Shown: positions 6,928 through 15,841, counted from the first letter of the stretch. The stretch: DNA of 64,000 nt from UBA12545 sp051024685 (GCA_051024685.1 JAZHPA010000001.1:62001-126000), one strand, 5' to 3'. The notes: generated by a model from the sequence alone, not told the origin. Numbers and translations are program-made.

Positions 6928-9603
6928 CTATTCCGTACTATAGAAGGCCTCTTTCCCTTTCTTCTCCTTGATGACCGCCTGGGCTGCGGCCAAACGCGCC
7001 ACAGGCACCCGGAAGGGTGAACAGCTGACATAGTTCAGGCCGATCATATGGCAGAACTCCACAGAGCTGGGCTCCCCGCCATGCTCACCGCAGATACCTA
7101 TCTCCAGTTCGGGCCGGGTCTTACGTCCCAGTTCCACCGCCATGCGCATGAATTTGCCCACGCCCTCCCGGTCCAGGACAATGAAGGGATTCTCCTTCAG
7201 GATCTTCTCTTCCAAGTACTGGGGCAGGAATTTGGCCTCCGCGTCGTCCCGGCTGAAGCCAAAGGTAGTCTGGGTAAGGTCGTTGGTGCCGAAGGAGAAA
7301 AACTCGGCTTCCTGGGCCACTTCGTCGGCTGTGGCACAGGCCCTGGGCATTTCAATCATGGTGCCCACTTTGTAATCGAAATCCACTCCCGTCTCCTTTT
7401 TAACCTCCGCCGCCACTTCATTGACGAGTTGCCGCAGGCGCCGCAGCTCATTGACGTGGATGACCAGGGGAATCTCTACTTCCGGCAACACGTTAATACC
7501 CTCTTTTTTGAGTTGCGCTACCGCCTGGAAGATGGCCCGGGCCTGCATGGCATAGACCTCGGGATAAGTGACGCCCAGGCGGCAACCCCGGTGGCCCAGC
7601 ATGGGGTTAAACTCTTCCCTGGCCCGGACTTCCCTTAAGAGAGCCCGCTTGGCTTCCAACTCCTTGGGGTCTCCGCCGGTGGCCTCCAGCCTGGTGATCT
7701 CCACCAGCAGCTCTTCTGAGCTGGGCAGGAACTCATGGAGAGGCGGGTCCAACAGGCGAATGGTCACCGGTAGCCCCTCCATCACCTTGAGCATATCATA
7801 AAAATCGCCCTGCTGCATGGGTAAAAGCTTGGCCAGAGCCGCCTCGCGCTCTTCTTTGGTCTTGGCCAAAATCATCTGCTGCACCACCGGCAACCGATCC
7901 ACGGCCATGAACATATGCTCCGTACGAGCGAGGCCGATACCCTCGGCGCCGAATTCCCTGGCCCTCCGGGCATCTTCGGGAGTATCGGCATTGGCGCGGA
8001 CCTTAAGGCGGCGGACCCCATCGGCCCACTGGAGCAGCGTCTTGAACTCGCCGGTCAATTGGGGTTCTACCAGGGGAACTTCGCCCAGCATGACGTTGCC
8101 GGTGGCACCGTCAATGGAAATAATATCTCCTTCTTTCACTTCCAGGCTGCCCACGAAGAATCTCTTGCCGTCCGCGTCGATTTTGATCTCCCCGCAGCCT
8201 ACGACCGCAGGTTTGCCCATGCCCCGGGCCACGACTGCCGCATGGCTGGTCATGCCGCCGCGGGCGGTCAATACGCCCTGGGCCTGTACAATGCCGTGAA
8301 TATCATCGGGCGTAGTCTCATTGCGGACCAGGATGACTTTTTCACCTTCCAGGCCTTTTTTCTCCGCTTCATCGGCATCGAAGACCACTTTACCGGAGGC
8401 AGCGCCGGGAGAGGCCGGTAACCCCTTAGCAATGACCTGGACTTTAGCTTTCGGGTCCACGCGCCGGTGGAGAAGTTGAACCACCTGATCGGGATCCACC
8501 CTTAAGATAGCCTCTTCCTTGCTGATTAAACCTTCTTCCACCATGTCTACGGCTATCTTTACGGCCGCCGCAGCCGTCCGCTTGCCCACGCGGGTCTGCA
8601 GGATGTAGAGCTTACCCCTCTCAATGGTGAACTCGATGTCCTGCATGTCGCGGTAATGCTTCTCCAGCAGGACGCAGATCTCTTCGAATTGCCGGTAGGT
8701 CTCCGGCATTTCTTCCTTTAGCTCGGCAATGGGTTTGGGCGTACGGATGCCCGCCACCACATCCTCACCCTGGGCGTTAATGAGGTATTCCCCATAGATG
8801 CCCTTTTCTCCGGTGGAGGGGTTGCGGGTAAAGGCCACACCCGTACCGCTGGTGGGACCCATGTTGCCGAAGACCATGGTCTGGATGTTGACCGCGGTGC
8901 CCAGGTCATCGGGTATCTTATTGATCTTGCGATACACGATGGCCCGCGGGTTGTCCCACGAATCAAAGACGGCCCTTATAGCCATGCGCAACTGTTCCTG
9001 GGGGTCCTGGGGGAAGTCCCGCCCCACCTCTTTTTTAACCAGGTCCTTGTATTCGGCGATGATCTCCCGCAAGGCCGCCGGCGTCAGCTCGTTGTCGAAC
9101 TTGACTCCCAGGCGCTCTTTATGTTTTTCCAGGATGGCTTCGAATTTTTCGTGGCTTACGCCCAGGACCACATCGCCAAACATTTGGATAAAACGCCGAT
9201 AACAGTCCAGGGCGAAACGCTCGTCATTGGTGTTGGCCGCCAGGCCCTTAACCGATTCATCATTCAGCCCCAGGTTAAGGATGGTGTCCATCATGCCCGG
9301 CATGGAAACCGGAGCGCCGGAACGGACGGAAACCAGGAGGGGGTCCTTGGGATCTCCCAATTTTTTGCCGTTGAGGGCCTCCAGTTCCTTCAGCCGGGCC
9401 TTTAATTCTTCTTCCAGGCCTGCCGGGAACTGCCTGCCCAAACGAATGTATTCGTTGCAGGCCTCACAGGTAATGGTAATGCCCGGTGGTACCGGTAGGC
9501 CGATGTTGGTCATCTCAGCCAGATTGGCTCCCTTACCTCCCAGGAGCTGTTTCATGTCGGCTCTACCTTCAGAGAACAAGTAGATGTACTTTTTACCTGC
9601 CAT
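6928..9603 (-). CDS. ppdK: Pyruvate, phosphate dikinase
   Basis: Interconverts pyruvate + ATP + Pi with PEP + AMP + PPi. In anaerobes it serves gluconeogenesis or PPi-linked glycolysis. The N-terminal ATP-grasp domain begins GKGANLAEMTNIGLPVPPG. The phosphohistidine domain carries GGMTSHAAVVARGMGKP with catalytic H454 and regulatory T452. The C-terminal PEP/pyruvate TIM barrel has GIGLARTEHMF and ends with GICGEHGGEPSSVEFCHMIG. The length of 891 aa is full. It overlaps ppsR by 11 bases, so both enzyme and regulator are made from one transcript under the ccpN-like promoter. Confidence 0.97.
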   Translation of the reverse strand: MAGKKYIYLFSEGRADMKQLLGGKGANLAEMTNIGLPVPPGITITCEACNEYIRLGRQFPAGLEEELKARLKELEALNGKKLGDPKDPLLVSVRSGAPVSMPGMMDTILNLGLNDESVKGLAANTNDERFALDCYRRFIQMFGDVVLGVSHEKFEAILEKHKERLGVKFDNELTPAALREIIAEYKDLVKKEVGRDFPQDPQEQLRMAIRAVFDSWDNPRAIVYRKINKIPDDLGTAVNIQTMVFGNMGPTSGTGVAFTRNPSTGEKGIYGEYLINAQGEDVVAGIRTPKPIAELKEEMPETYRQFEEICVLLEKHYRDMQDIEFTIERGKLYILQTRVGKRTAAAAVKIAVDMVEEGLISKEEAILRVDPDQVVQLLHRRVDPKAKVQVIAKGLPASPGAASGKVVFDADEAEKKGLEGEKVILVRNETTPDDIHGIVQAQGVLTARGGMTSHAAVVARGMGKPAVVGCGEIKIDADGKRFFVGSLEVKEGDIISIDGATGNVMLGEVPLVEPQLTGEFKTLLQWADGVRRLKVRANADTPEDARRAREFGAEGIGLARTEHMFMAVDRLPVVQQMILAKTKEEREAALAKLLPMQQGDFYDMLKVMEGLPVTIRLLDPPLHEFLPSSEELLVEITRLEATGGDPKELEAKRALLREVRAREEFNPMLGHRGCRLGVTYPEVYAMQARAIFQAVAQLKKEGINVLPEVEIPLVIHVNELRRLRQLVNEVAAEVKKETGVDFDYKVGTMIEMPRACATADEVAQEAEFFSFGTNDLTQTTFGFSRDDAEAKFLPQYLEEKILKENPFIVLDREGVGKFMRMAVELGRKTRPELEIGICGEHGGEPSSVEFCHMIGLNYVSCSPFRVPVARLAAAQAVIKEKKGKEAFYSTE

Positions 9604-10411
9604 CTTTTTCCCCCCGATAATATATTTCCAGTATTTTAACGGCCGTATCTTCTACAGCCTTATTGGTAACATCGATCACGGGACAACCTAAGCGCTCCAT
9701 AACCTCCTGGGCGTAGGCCAGCTCTTGCTTGATGCGTTCCATAGTAGCATAATCGGCCCGTGCCGGAAGTCCCATGGTTTTCAGACGCTCCTGCCTTATC
9801 TGGTAGAGGTGTTCCGGTTTGATGGTGAGCCCGATTATTTTCCCCTGCGGCAGGGCCAGAAGCTCTTCCGGCAGGGGTACTTCGGGCACCAAGGCCAGAT
9901 TAGCCGCCCGCAGTCGCTTAAGGGCTAAGTACATGCAGACAGGCGTCTTGGAGGTTCGGGAAACCCCTATGAGGACGATATCGGCGTGGAGAAGGCCTCG
10001 CGGATCCTTGCCGTTATCATATTTTACGGCAAAATCAATGGCTTCCATTTTCCGGAAATAATCTTCGTCCAAACGCCTTATAAGCCCGGGTTCCAGGCGG
10101 GGCGATTTGCCGGTAACCTTCGCCATGGCTTCCAGCATAGGTCCCAACAGGTCCACCGCCTGTACACCGTGGGCCTCGGCCAGCTGCAGTAGCATGTTTT
10201 TTAGCTCAGGCAGAACGAGGGTAAAAGCTATTAGTCCTTTTTCCTGGGCTGCTTCGGCCACGATCTCCTCTAAGTGCTCGGGCTCCGTAACATAGGGTAT
10301 ACGTCGAATATCTACATCTCCGCCGTCAAACTGGCTGGCTGCTGCCCGAACGACCTGTTCGGCAGTTTCTCCCAAGGAATCGGAAATAATATAGATTACG
10401 CCGATGGTCAA
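9593..10411 (-). CDS. ppsR: Pyruvate, phosphate dikinase regulatory protein (bifunctional kinase/phosphorylase, DUF299)
   Basis: Controls PPDK by ADP-dependent phosphorylation and Pi-dependent dephosphorylation of the threonine beside its catalytic histidine. The N-terminus IYIISDSLGETAEQV and the P-loop-like GVSRTSKT (149-156) are family signatures. CPVIDVTNKAVEDTA closes the protein. The length of 272 aa is typical. The TTG start follows GGAGGGT closely. It sits between the ccpN-like gene and ppdK, as yqfL sits next to ccpN (yqzB) in Bacillus. Confidence 0.93.
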   Translation of the reverse strand: MTIGVIYIISDSLGETAEQVVRAAASQFDGGDVDIRRIPYVTEPEHLEEIVAEAAQEKGLIAFTLVLPELKNMLLQLAEAHGVQAVDLLGPMLEAMAKVTGKSPRLEPGLIRRLDEDYFRKMEAIDFAVKYDNGKDPRGLLHADIVLIGVSRTSKTPVCMYLALKRLRAANLALVPEVPLPEELLALPQGKIIGLTIKPEHLYQIRQERLKTMGLPARADYATMERIKQELAYAQEVMERLGCPVIDVTNKAVEDTAVKILEIYYRGEKDGR

Positions 10412-10421
10412 ACCCTCCCTT

Positions 10422-11057
10422 CTACCTGCCGGCCGTACCTAATTCTACAAACAGCCTGGCTATAGTCGTTTTGGTGATGCGGCCGATCACTTCTAGCTTG
10501 TTTCCCGAAGCGCCCACCGGCCGCACCACCGGCAGGGCGTCCACTTCGTGTTCAATAATCTTCCTGGCGGCATGCAAGATGCTCTCCTCCGGCGTCGTGC
10601 AGACTATATTGGGCATCCGTGTCATTACCACCGAAACGGGCATCTGCTGCAGGTTGGCAGTACCGCCGATGGCCGCTTTGAGAAGATCCTTGCGCGATAC
10701 CACGCCTTCTAAATGGCCTTCACCATCCACCACCATTAAAGTGCCGACATCTTCGATAAATAATGTCACGATGGCATCATAAACCGAAGCGTCCCGCCGG
10801 ATTACCTTGGGCAGGCCCTTAACGTCTCCCACCTTAATCTTTCTTATCTCTTCCGCCACCAAGGCTTGTACAGATCCGCCCTGATAAAAATACCCTACCC
10901 GGGGACGCGCTTCCAAGATACCCGACATAGTTAAGATGGCCAGATCGGGACGCAGGGCGGCTCTGGTCAGATTCAACATGGCAGCAATTTGTTGGCTCGT
11001 GATGGGACCATGGCGCTTAACGATTTCCACAATTTTCTCTTGCCGCGGCGTAAGCTG
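10422..11057 (-). CDS. ccpN: CcpN-like transcriptional repressor (HTH + two CBS domains)
   Basis: A winged-helix N-terminus (LTPRQEKIVEIVKRHGPITS, QQIAAMLNLTRAALRPDLAI) is followed by two CBS domains (VYDAIVTLFIEDVGTLMVVD and a second after VVMTRMPN) that sense adenine nucleotides in the family. In Bacillus CcpN represses gluconeogenic genes. Here it heads an operon with ppsR and ppdK. I chose the GTG at 11057 because it follows AAGGGTGGTGAAGCC. A TTG at 11090 would add 11 residues and overlap the operator region. It is probably autoregulated through the palindrome just upstream. Confidence 0.88.
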   Translation of the reverse strand, partial: QLTPRQEKIVEIVKRHGPITSQQIAAMLNLTRAALRPDLAILTMSGILEARPRVGYFYQGGSVQALVAEEIRKIKVGDVKGLPKVIRRDASVYDAIVTLFIEDVGTLMVVDGEGHLEGVVSRKDLLKAAIGGTANLQQMPVSVVMTRMPNIVCTTPEESILHAARKIIEHEVDALPVVRPVGASGNKLEVIGRITKTTIARLFVELGTAGR

Positions 11058-11092
11058 CACGGCTTCACCACCCTTAACAGCCGCCAGCAACA

Positions 11093-11118
11093 GTTGTATA
11101 CATTATTACGTATACAAC
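11093..11118. promoter_or_regulatory. Perfect palindromic operator upstream of ccpN-ppsR-ppdK
   Basis: GTTGTATAC (11093-11101) and GTATACAAC (11110-11118) form a perfect 9-bp inverted repeat with an 8-bp spacer. It lies 35 bp upstream of the chosen ccpN start and 39 bp downstream of the glyS stop. The position and symmetry fit an autoregulatory site for the CcpN-like protein. AT-rich sequence inside it (TAATAAT) could be part of the -10. Binding is inferred. Confidence 0.65.
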
Positions 11119-11156
11119 ATTACCAGCCTTTTTCCTGCTGCCGAAAAAATTTTTTA

Positions 11157-13247
11157 CTATGCAGGAAGCAGGCGGGAAAAATCGGCCACCTGCAAAACAA
11201 GATCGGTTATCTCCTGGAGCAGCGCCAGCCTATTGCGCCTCACCGCGGGTTCCGGAGCCATGACCAGAACACGGTCGAAGAAGCTATCAATGGGTCCCCG
11301 CAGGAGAGCCATTCTTTCCAGGGCTCCCAGGTAGTTGCCTTGGGCCAGGTAAGGCCGGCTCTCCTGGTTAACAGCTGAAAAGGCGTCATAAAGCCTGCGT
11401 TCGGCCTCCTCCTTTAGTTGTCCCGGATCGACCTCGTACTTCTCCTCAGCCTGGCGGGCCAGGTTAAAGGCCCTGGTGAAGGCCGTAAGCAGGGCGGGGA
11501 AACCTTCTGTACGGCGGAAAGCCTCCAGGTCCTGGGCCCGATGATAAGCACCGGCCAGGTCGTCCCAGCCTACCGCCAGCACCGCCTCTACCACATCATA
11601 GCGTATGCCCTTTTCCTCTAGGATATGCTCCAGTCTCCCCCGTAAAAAGGCTTTAAGTTCCTCCTGGACTTCGCCCAAAGGCCGGGGCAGCCGGTTTCCA
11701 GCCGCCGTATAAGTACCGTAAGCCTCGGCGATAGCTTCCTCCAAAGAAAATCGCAGGCTCAATTCCACCGCCGTAGCTACTATACCCCAAGCATAACGGC
11801 GCAGACCAAAGGGGTCTTGGGAACCGGTGGGAGTGAGGCCGATGGCAAAGCAGCCCACCAGCGTATCCAGCCGGTCGGCCATTCCGACCACCATGCCCAC
11901 CAGAGAATCCGGCAAGCGGTCACCCGCAAAGCGGGGCCAATAATGCTGGCGGATACCGCGGCAAACTTCTTCTTCTTCGCCGTCGGCCGCAGCATAGTAG
12001 GAACCCATGATTCCCTGGAGCTCGGGGAATTCGTAGACCATGCTGGTGGCCAAGTCGGCCTTGGCCAACTCAGCCGTCCTCTCTACCGTAGCCCAAAGGT
12101 TTTCCGGCAGATCCAGGGTGCGGGCAAAATATACCGAAAGCCTTTTTAGGCGCTCCACTTTGTCCAGCATGGTGCCCAGGTTCTCCTGGAAGAGAATGTG
12201 GGCCAGTTTGGGCACCTTGCTCGCCAGGGAGGTCTTGCGGTCCTCATCGTAAAAGAAGGAAGCATCGGCCAGACGGGCCTTCAGGACTTTTTCATACCCC
12301 GACCGTATCTTATCGAGGTGGTCCCCGGTGCCATTATGTACGGCAATAAACAGGGGCAATAATTGCTCCCCCTGGCCGTCCCAAACGGGAAAATAGCGCT
12401 GGTGCTCACGCATGGGCGTGGTCACCACTTCTGGAGGTAGCTGCAGATACTCTTGTTCCAGGCGACCACAGACGGCCGTGGGATACTCTACGAGGAAAGT
12501 TATTTCCTCCAGCAGCTCGGGATCTTCCTTAACCACTCCGCCCTCCTGCCGGGCCAGATTTTCTACCTGTTCCCATATGAGCCGACGTCGACGGCGGTGG
12601 TCGGCGATGACGTAGTTCTGTTCTAAGACTTGAAAATAGGCCTCCGGCGTGGGTACAGGATGGGGACCGGGCGCCAGAAAGCGGTGGCCGTAAGTAAAGC
12701 GATCCGCCTTTATGCCTTCGAGTTCTACGGGAACTATGTCGGGACCAAACAGAGCCAGGAGCCAGCGGATGGGCCGGATAAAGCGCAGCTCCAGGTCACC
12801 CCAGCGCATAGGCCGGGGAAAACTTAAACCTTCGATCAGTTTAAGCAATATCCCGGGTAAGGCGTCCAGGGCGGGACGCCCGGCTTCCCTTTTGATAGCA
12901 AAAACATAGTCTCCGCCGGGCAAGGTCCTGGTGACCAGTTCCTCCACCCTTACACCCTGGTTTTCCGCAAACCCAAGGGCGGCCCTGGTAGGCCGACCGT
13001 CGGCAGCAAAGGCTGCCCTTGCCGGGGGCCCTTTGATTTCGCGGACCAGCTCTTCTTGGGTCTCCGCCAGACCGCTTACATAAAGGATAAGCCGGCGCGG
13101 CGTCCCATAGGCCGCCACATTTTGACAGTTCAACCGTTCCGCCTTCAACAGTTCGGTCGCCAGCTCTTCCAATTGAGCCAGGACGGAGGGCAGAACCCGG
13201 GCCGGCATTTCCTCCGTACCGATTTCCAAGAGAAGATCTCGCCTCAA
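11157..13247 (-). CDS. glyS: Glycine--tRNA ligase beta subunit
   Basis: Beta chain of the tetrameric bacterial alpha2-beta2 glycyl-tRNA synthetase, carrying the tRNA-binding and HD-like parts. The N-terminus RRDLLLEIGTEEMPARVLPS is diagnostic, and PRPMRWG and YPTAVCG follow. The anticodon-binding DALR-like domain ends the protein (RLYDAFSAVN...VLVMAPEPAVRRNRLALLQ). I chose the TTG at 13247. It follows GGAGGGGTAACAGC and starts 4 bases after the glyQ stop. An upstream start at 13298 would overlap glyQ. The length is about 696 aa, as usual. Confidence 0.95.
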   Translation of the reverse strand: MRRDLLLEIGTEEMPARVLPSVLAQLEELATELLKAERLNCQNVAAYGTPRRLILYVSGLAETQEELVREIKGPPARAAFAADGRPTRAALGFAENQGVRVEELVTRTLPGGDYVFAIKREAGRPALDALPGILLKLIEGLSFPRPMRWGDLELRFIRPIRWLLALFGPDIVPVELEGIKADRFTYGHRFLAPGPHPVPTPEAYFQVLEQNYVIADHRRRRRLIWEQVENLARQEGGVVKEDPELLEEITFLVEYPTAVCGRLEQEYLQLPPEVVTTPMREHQRYFPVWDGQGEQLLPLFIAVHNGTGDHLDKIRSGYEKVLKARLADASFFYDEDRKTSLASKVPKLAHILFQENLGTMLDKVERLKRLSVYFARTLDLPENLWATVERTAELAKADLATSMVYEFPELQGIMGSYYAAADGEEEEVCRGIRQHYWPRFAGDRLPDSLVGMVVGMADRLDTLVGCFAIGLTPTGSQDPFGLRRYAWGIVATAVELSLRFSLEEAIAEAYGTYTAAGNRLPRPLGEVQEELKAFLRGRLEHILEEKGIRYDVVEAVLAVGWDDLAGAYHRAQDLEAFRRTEGFPALLTAFTRAFNLARQAEEKYEVDPGQLKEEAERRLYDAFSAVNQESRPYLAQGNYLGALERMALLRGPIDSFFDRVLVMAPEPAVRRNRLALLQEITDLVLQVADFSRLLPA

Positions 13248-13251
13248 GCTG

Positions 13252-14205
13252 TTACCCCTCCTTAACGTCAAAGCTGTCCTTGATTTCTCTGCCGGCAACC
13301 TGACCTGCGCCGGATGCCCCCGTTCCCGCTTTGGTGAAGCCCTTTAGGAGGGGATAACCCAGCCTCTCCCGCTGCTCTAAGTAAGCCGTAGCACAGAGGC
13401 GGGCCAGGTGGCGTACCCTGGCTATATAAGCCGTCCTTTCGGTGACACTTATAGCTCCGCGAGCATCCAACAAATTAAAAGTGTGGGAACACTTAAGGAC
13501 ATAATCATAGGCAGGCTGTACCAACCCCTGCTCGATAATGCGCTTGGCTTCGGCCTCGTAAACATTAAAAAGTGAAAAGAGCATACCCGTATCGGCAGCA
13601 GTGAAATTATAATGGGAATAGTCTACCTCCGCCTGGTGGTGAATGTGGCCATAGGTTACCCCGTCCACCCATTCGATGTCAAAAACGCTGTCCACCTGCT
13701 GGATGTACATGGCAAGCCGTTCAAGACCGTAAGTAATCTCCGCGCTCACCGGCCGCAGATCATAGCCGCCGCACTGCTGGAAATAAGTGAACTGGGTAAT
13801 CTCCATTCCGTCCAGCCACACCTCCCAGCCCAAACCCCAGGCTCCCAAGGTGGGGGATTCCCAATTGTCTTCCACAAAGCGAATATCATGTTCCAGGGGA
13901 TTAATGCCCAGGTGCTCCAAGCTCCTAAGGTAAATATCCTGCACATCGGGAGGTGAGGGTTTCAAGATAACCTGGAACTGGTAATAATGCTGCAAGCGGT
14001 TGGGGTTTTGGCCGTAGCGACCATCGGTCGGGCGCCGAGAGGGCTCTACGTAGGCTACCCGCCACGGTTCAGGGCCCAAGACCCGAAGGAAAGTGGCCGG
14101 GTGCATGGTCCCCGCGCCCTTTTCCAGATCGTAAGGCTGCTGGATAACACAATCTTGATCCGCCCAGAAATTCTGGAGGGCGAGGATAAGTTGTTGAAAA
14201 TTCAC
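13252..14205 (-). CDS. glyQ: Glycine--tRNA ligase alpha subunit
   Basis: Catalytic alpha chain of glycyl-tRNA synthetase. It begins NFQQLILALQNFWADQDCVI and includes GAGTMHPATFLRVLGPEPW and YVEPSRRPTDGRYGQNPNR, all near-invariant in the family. The GTG at 14205 gives the usual N-terminus. A GTG at 14250 would add 15 residues without family support. Its own promoter lies at 14338-14366, just beyond the TSD of an inserted repeat element. No T-box precedes it, unlike many Firmicute glyQS operons. Confidence 0.95.
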   Translation of the reverse strand: MNFQQLILALQNFWADQDCVIQQPYDLEKGAGTMHPATFLRVLGPEPWRVAYVEPSRRPTDGRYGQNPNRLQHYYQFQVILKPSPPDVQDIYLRSLEHLGINPLEHDIRFVEDNWESPTLGAWGLGWEVWLDGMEITQFTYFQQCGGYDLRPVSAEITYGLERLAMYIQQVDSVFDIEWVDGVTYGHIHHQAEVDYSHYNFTAADTGMLFSLFNVYEAEAKRIIEQGLVQPAYDYVLKCSHTFNLLDARGAISVTERTAYIARVRHLARLCATAYLEQRERLGYPLLKGFTKAGTGASGAGQVAGREIKDSFDVKEG

Positions 14206-14289
14206 GTTAAAAGGCACTCCCTCCAACCTAACTAGGACCTCTTTACGCACAGGTCTTCTTTGCGGCTCACAACCATAAGCTTACTACAC

Positions 14290-14315
14290 AAAAAAACCGC
14301 CCCACCCAGGGACGG
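14290..14315 (-). terminator. Intrinsic terminator in the glyQS leader
   Basis: On the minus strand CCGTCCC (14315-14309) pairs with GGGGCGG (14303-14297) across a 5-nt loop, followed by seven T. It lies about 16-40 nt after the predicted transcription start and 85 nt before the glyQ start, so it would attenuate glyQS. No antiterminator is obvious. Confidence 0.65.
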
Positions 14316-14337
14316 GAGCTTTGTCCTCCTTGAAAAT

Positions 14338-14366
14338 AATTTACCAGAGGAGAGGGGGATTGTCAA
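14338..14366 (-). promoter_or_regulatory. Promoter of glyQS
   Basis: A -35 TTGACA (14366-14361, 6/6) is separated by 17 bp from a -10 TAAATT (14343-14338, 4/6). The predicted start is near 14331, leaving a leader of about 125 nt. Confidence 0.7.
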
Positions 14367-14378
14367 CTTACACCATAT

Positions 14379-14647
14379 CTGACGTTTTCCAGTTTTGATC
14401 CTAGGCCTGCTTGGCTTGCGCTCGCAAAGGCCTCCCTCGCGGGCCAAACTAAACGCTTGGCTCAAGGTTACGGCAGGCTTCCCGCAGAATTTAAGCGTCC
14501 TGCCTCATTTGCCGGCCGCAGGTTTCTCACGGCCTCGGGCCTGCCTCCGCCTTTCGTCAAGATTAAAGTCTGGGCTAGCCGTTCAGGTTTAGTCGCTCGC
14601 TTCCAAGTCCAAGCAGGCCTGCCCTGTAAAAAGTGGGGATAACTCAA
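14379..14647 (+). mobile_element. MITE-like element, copy A (269 bp)
   Basis: It starts CTGACGTTTTCCAGTTTTGA and ends AAAAAGTGGGGATAACTCAA. The ends are inverted copies of each other in the family form TATCCCCA-S-TTTT, followed by AGGCCTGCTTGG. The element is flanked by perfect 9-bp direct repeats ACACCATAT (14370-14378 and 14648-14656), a target-site duplication. It has no convincing ORF. Its right end supplies the stop codon of the DUF4342 gene, and its left flank lies 4 bp from the glyQS -35. Confidence 0.8.
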
Positions 14648-15090
14648 ACACCATATCCTTCGTCTTTATCCCGCAAATTTAAGGGATGTTCTTCCACCTG
14701 GCCGCCGGGACGCTCGATTTCCAGGGTGTAGCGGTTGAAGAGGGCGGCCACACTGCTGATTCCCGCCAGGATGGCCAGCTCGGTGCTGGCCAGCACCCCT
14801 AAGACGCCCAGGGCCCCGGCCGTAGCCGGTATTTCGGCCACGGGCTTCCCGTCTTTTTTGATCTTAATCTTGGTCGCGCTGCCCTTGTGGAGGATCTCTT
14901 TAATGCGGGTCAGAAGTTTTTCCCCCCACGTCTCTAAGGCTTGGACCGTTTCCTCCTTCTTGCCTTCTTCCAGCCGGATAAGGGCTTCGACTACGTCTCC
15001 ACCGGCTTCATCCAGGGCTTGCTTGGCTTCCCGGTAAGACAGCCCTGCACGCTTGCGCAAGATGTCAATTTTTTCGAGTTCCGTACTCAT
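14644..15090 (-). CDS. UBA-like / DUF4342 domain protein
   Basis: The N-terminal helical domain (ELEKIDILRKRAGLSYREAK, QALDEAGGDVVEALI) resembles a UBA/CUE-like fold. It is followed by DUF4342 (WGEKLLTRIKEILHKGSATK..., VAEIPATAG), a hydrophobic segment (LGVLGVLASTELAILAGISSVAALF) and a tail EERP-like acidic end. I chose the ATG at 15090, which follows AGGGAGGATGAAC; an ATG at 15096 is too close to that site. It overlaps the recO end by 26 bases. The stop TGA lies inside the inserted repeat. Without the insertion the product would end GYGVS, one residue longer. Confidence 0.8.
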   Translation of the reverse strand: MSTELEKIDILRKRAGLSYREAKQALDEAGGDVVEALIRLEEGKKEETVQALETWGEKLLTRIKEILHKGSATKIKIKKDGKPVAEIPATAGALGVLGVLASTELAILAGISSVAALFNRYTLEIERPGGQVEEHPLNLRDKDEGYGV

Positions 15091-15841
15091 GTTCATCCTC
15101 CCTAATTTGTTCCATTAGACTACGGGATTTGAGCCTCCTGTCTAAATAGTATTCCAAATAAGCGGGTAGAATTTCCGCCAGCTCACTCTGACACCGGGGA
15201 GATAATTTCAGGCGGCCGAGATGGGAGCCGCCCATGGAGCCCAAAGTACGCCAGACGGCCAGGGCCTCCCGGGACACGTGATACTCCGGCCCGTACCGCC
15301 GACTGCAACGGCCGCAAAGGGCACCTCCGGCCGCAGGAGCAAAGGGGATAAGCCCCTGCTCCAGAGGGGCTCCGCAGGCGGCGCAGAGGTTAAGCCGCGG
15401 AGCAAACCCCAAAACATTTATTGCGCGAGCTTCAAAGGCCCGGGCTACCAGGTGAGGATTTTCCCGGATTAACAGGCTAAGGCTCCGGCGTAGTAAGCTG
15501 AACATTTCCGGGCTGGCCTGCCCGGCTGGCACGGAAACCTCCGCTATTTCAGCTAAGTAGCAGGCGGTCAATAGCCTTTCAAGGCTTTCCCTTAAGGGGG
15601 CAAAGAAGTTTTCTACCTGGCACTGGGTGACCGTAGCCATGCTCCGGCCTTCATAAAGCAAGAAACGAGCCAAGCAAAGTCGCTGGGTGCCGCTCCGCAG
15701 GCTGCTCTTAGCCTTGCGCACCCCCTTAGCAATGGCGGTAATTTTTCCCCGGTTGGGGGTTAAAATGTGCAAAATGCGATCGGCTTCCCGGAAATCCTGG
15801 CTGGAAAGCACGATACCCTGTACTTGATAAAGACCTGCCAA
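15065..15841 (-). CDS. recO: DNA repair protein RecO
   Basis: Recombination mediator that loads RecA at gaps with RecF and RecR. The N-terminal OB fold is YQVQGIVLSSQDFREADRIL. GVRKAKSSLRSGTQ follows, then the helical domain, and a zinc ribbon with CAAC and CGRC pairs (LNLCAACGAPLEQ...ALCGRCSRR). The length is 258 aa. The TTG start follows AGGTAAAGGGAA. It is in the era-yqzL-recO order known from Bacillus. Confidence 0.93.
   Translation of the reverse strand: MAGLYQVQGIVLSSQDFREADRILHILTPNRGKITAIAKGVRKAKSSLRSGTQRLCLARFLLYEGRSMATVTQCQVENFFAPLRESLERLLTACYLAEIAEVSVPAGQASPEMFSLLRRSLSLLIRENPHLVARAFEARAINVLGFAPRLNLCAACGAPLEQGLIPFAPAAGGALCGRCSRRYGPEYHVSREALAVWRTLGSMGGSHLGRLKLSPRCQSELAEILPAYLEYYLDRRLKSRSLMEQIREDEHEYGTRKN

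Noticed and set aside
10989..11378. Long plus-strand frames opposite glyS, ppdK, dnaK and leuS.
   Set aside because: They are antisense shadows of high-GC genes with no domains or ribosome sites. The real products on the minus strand are unambiguous.
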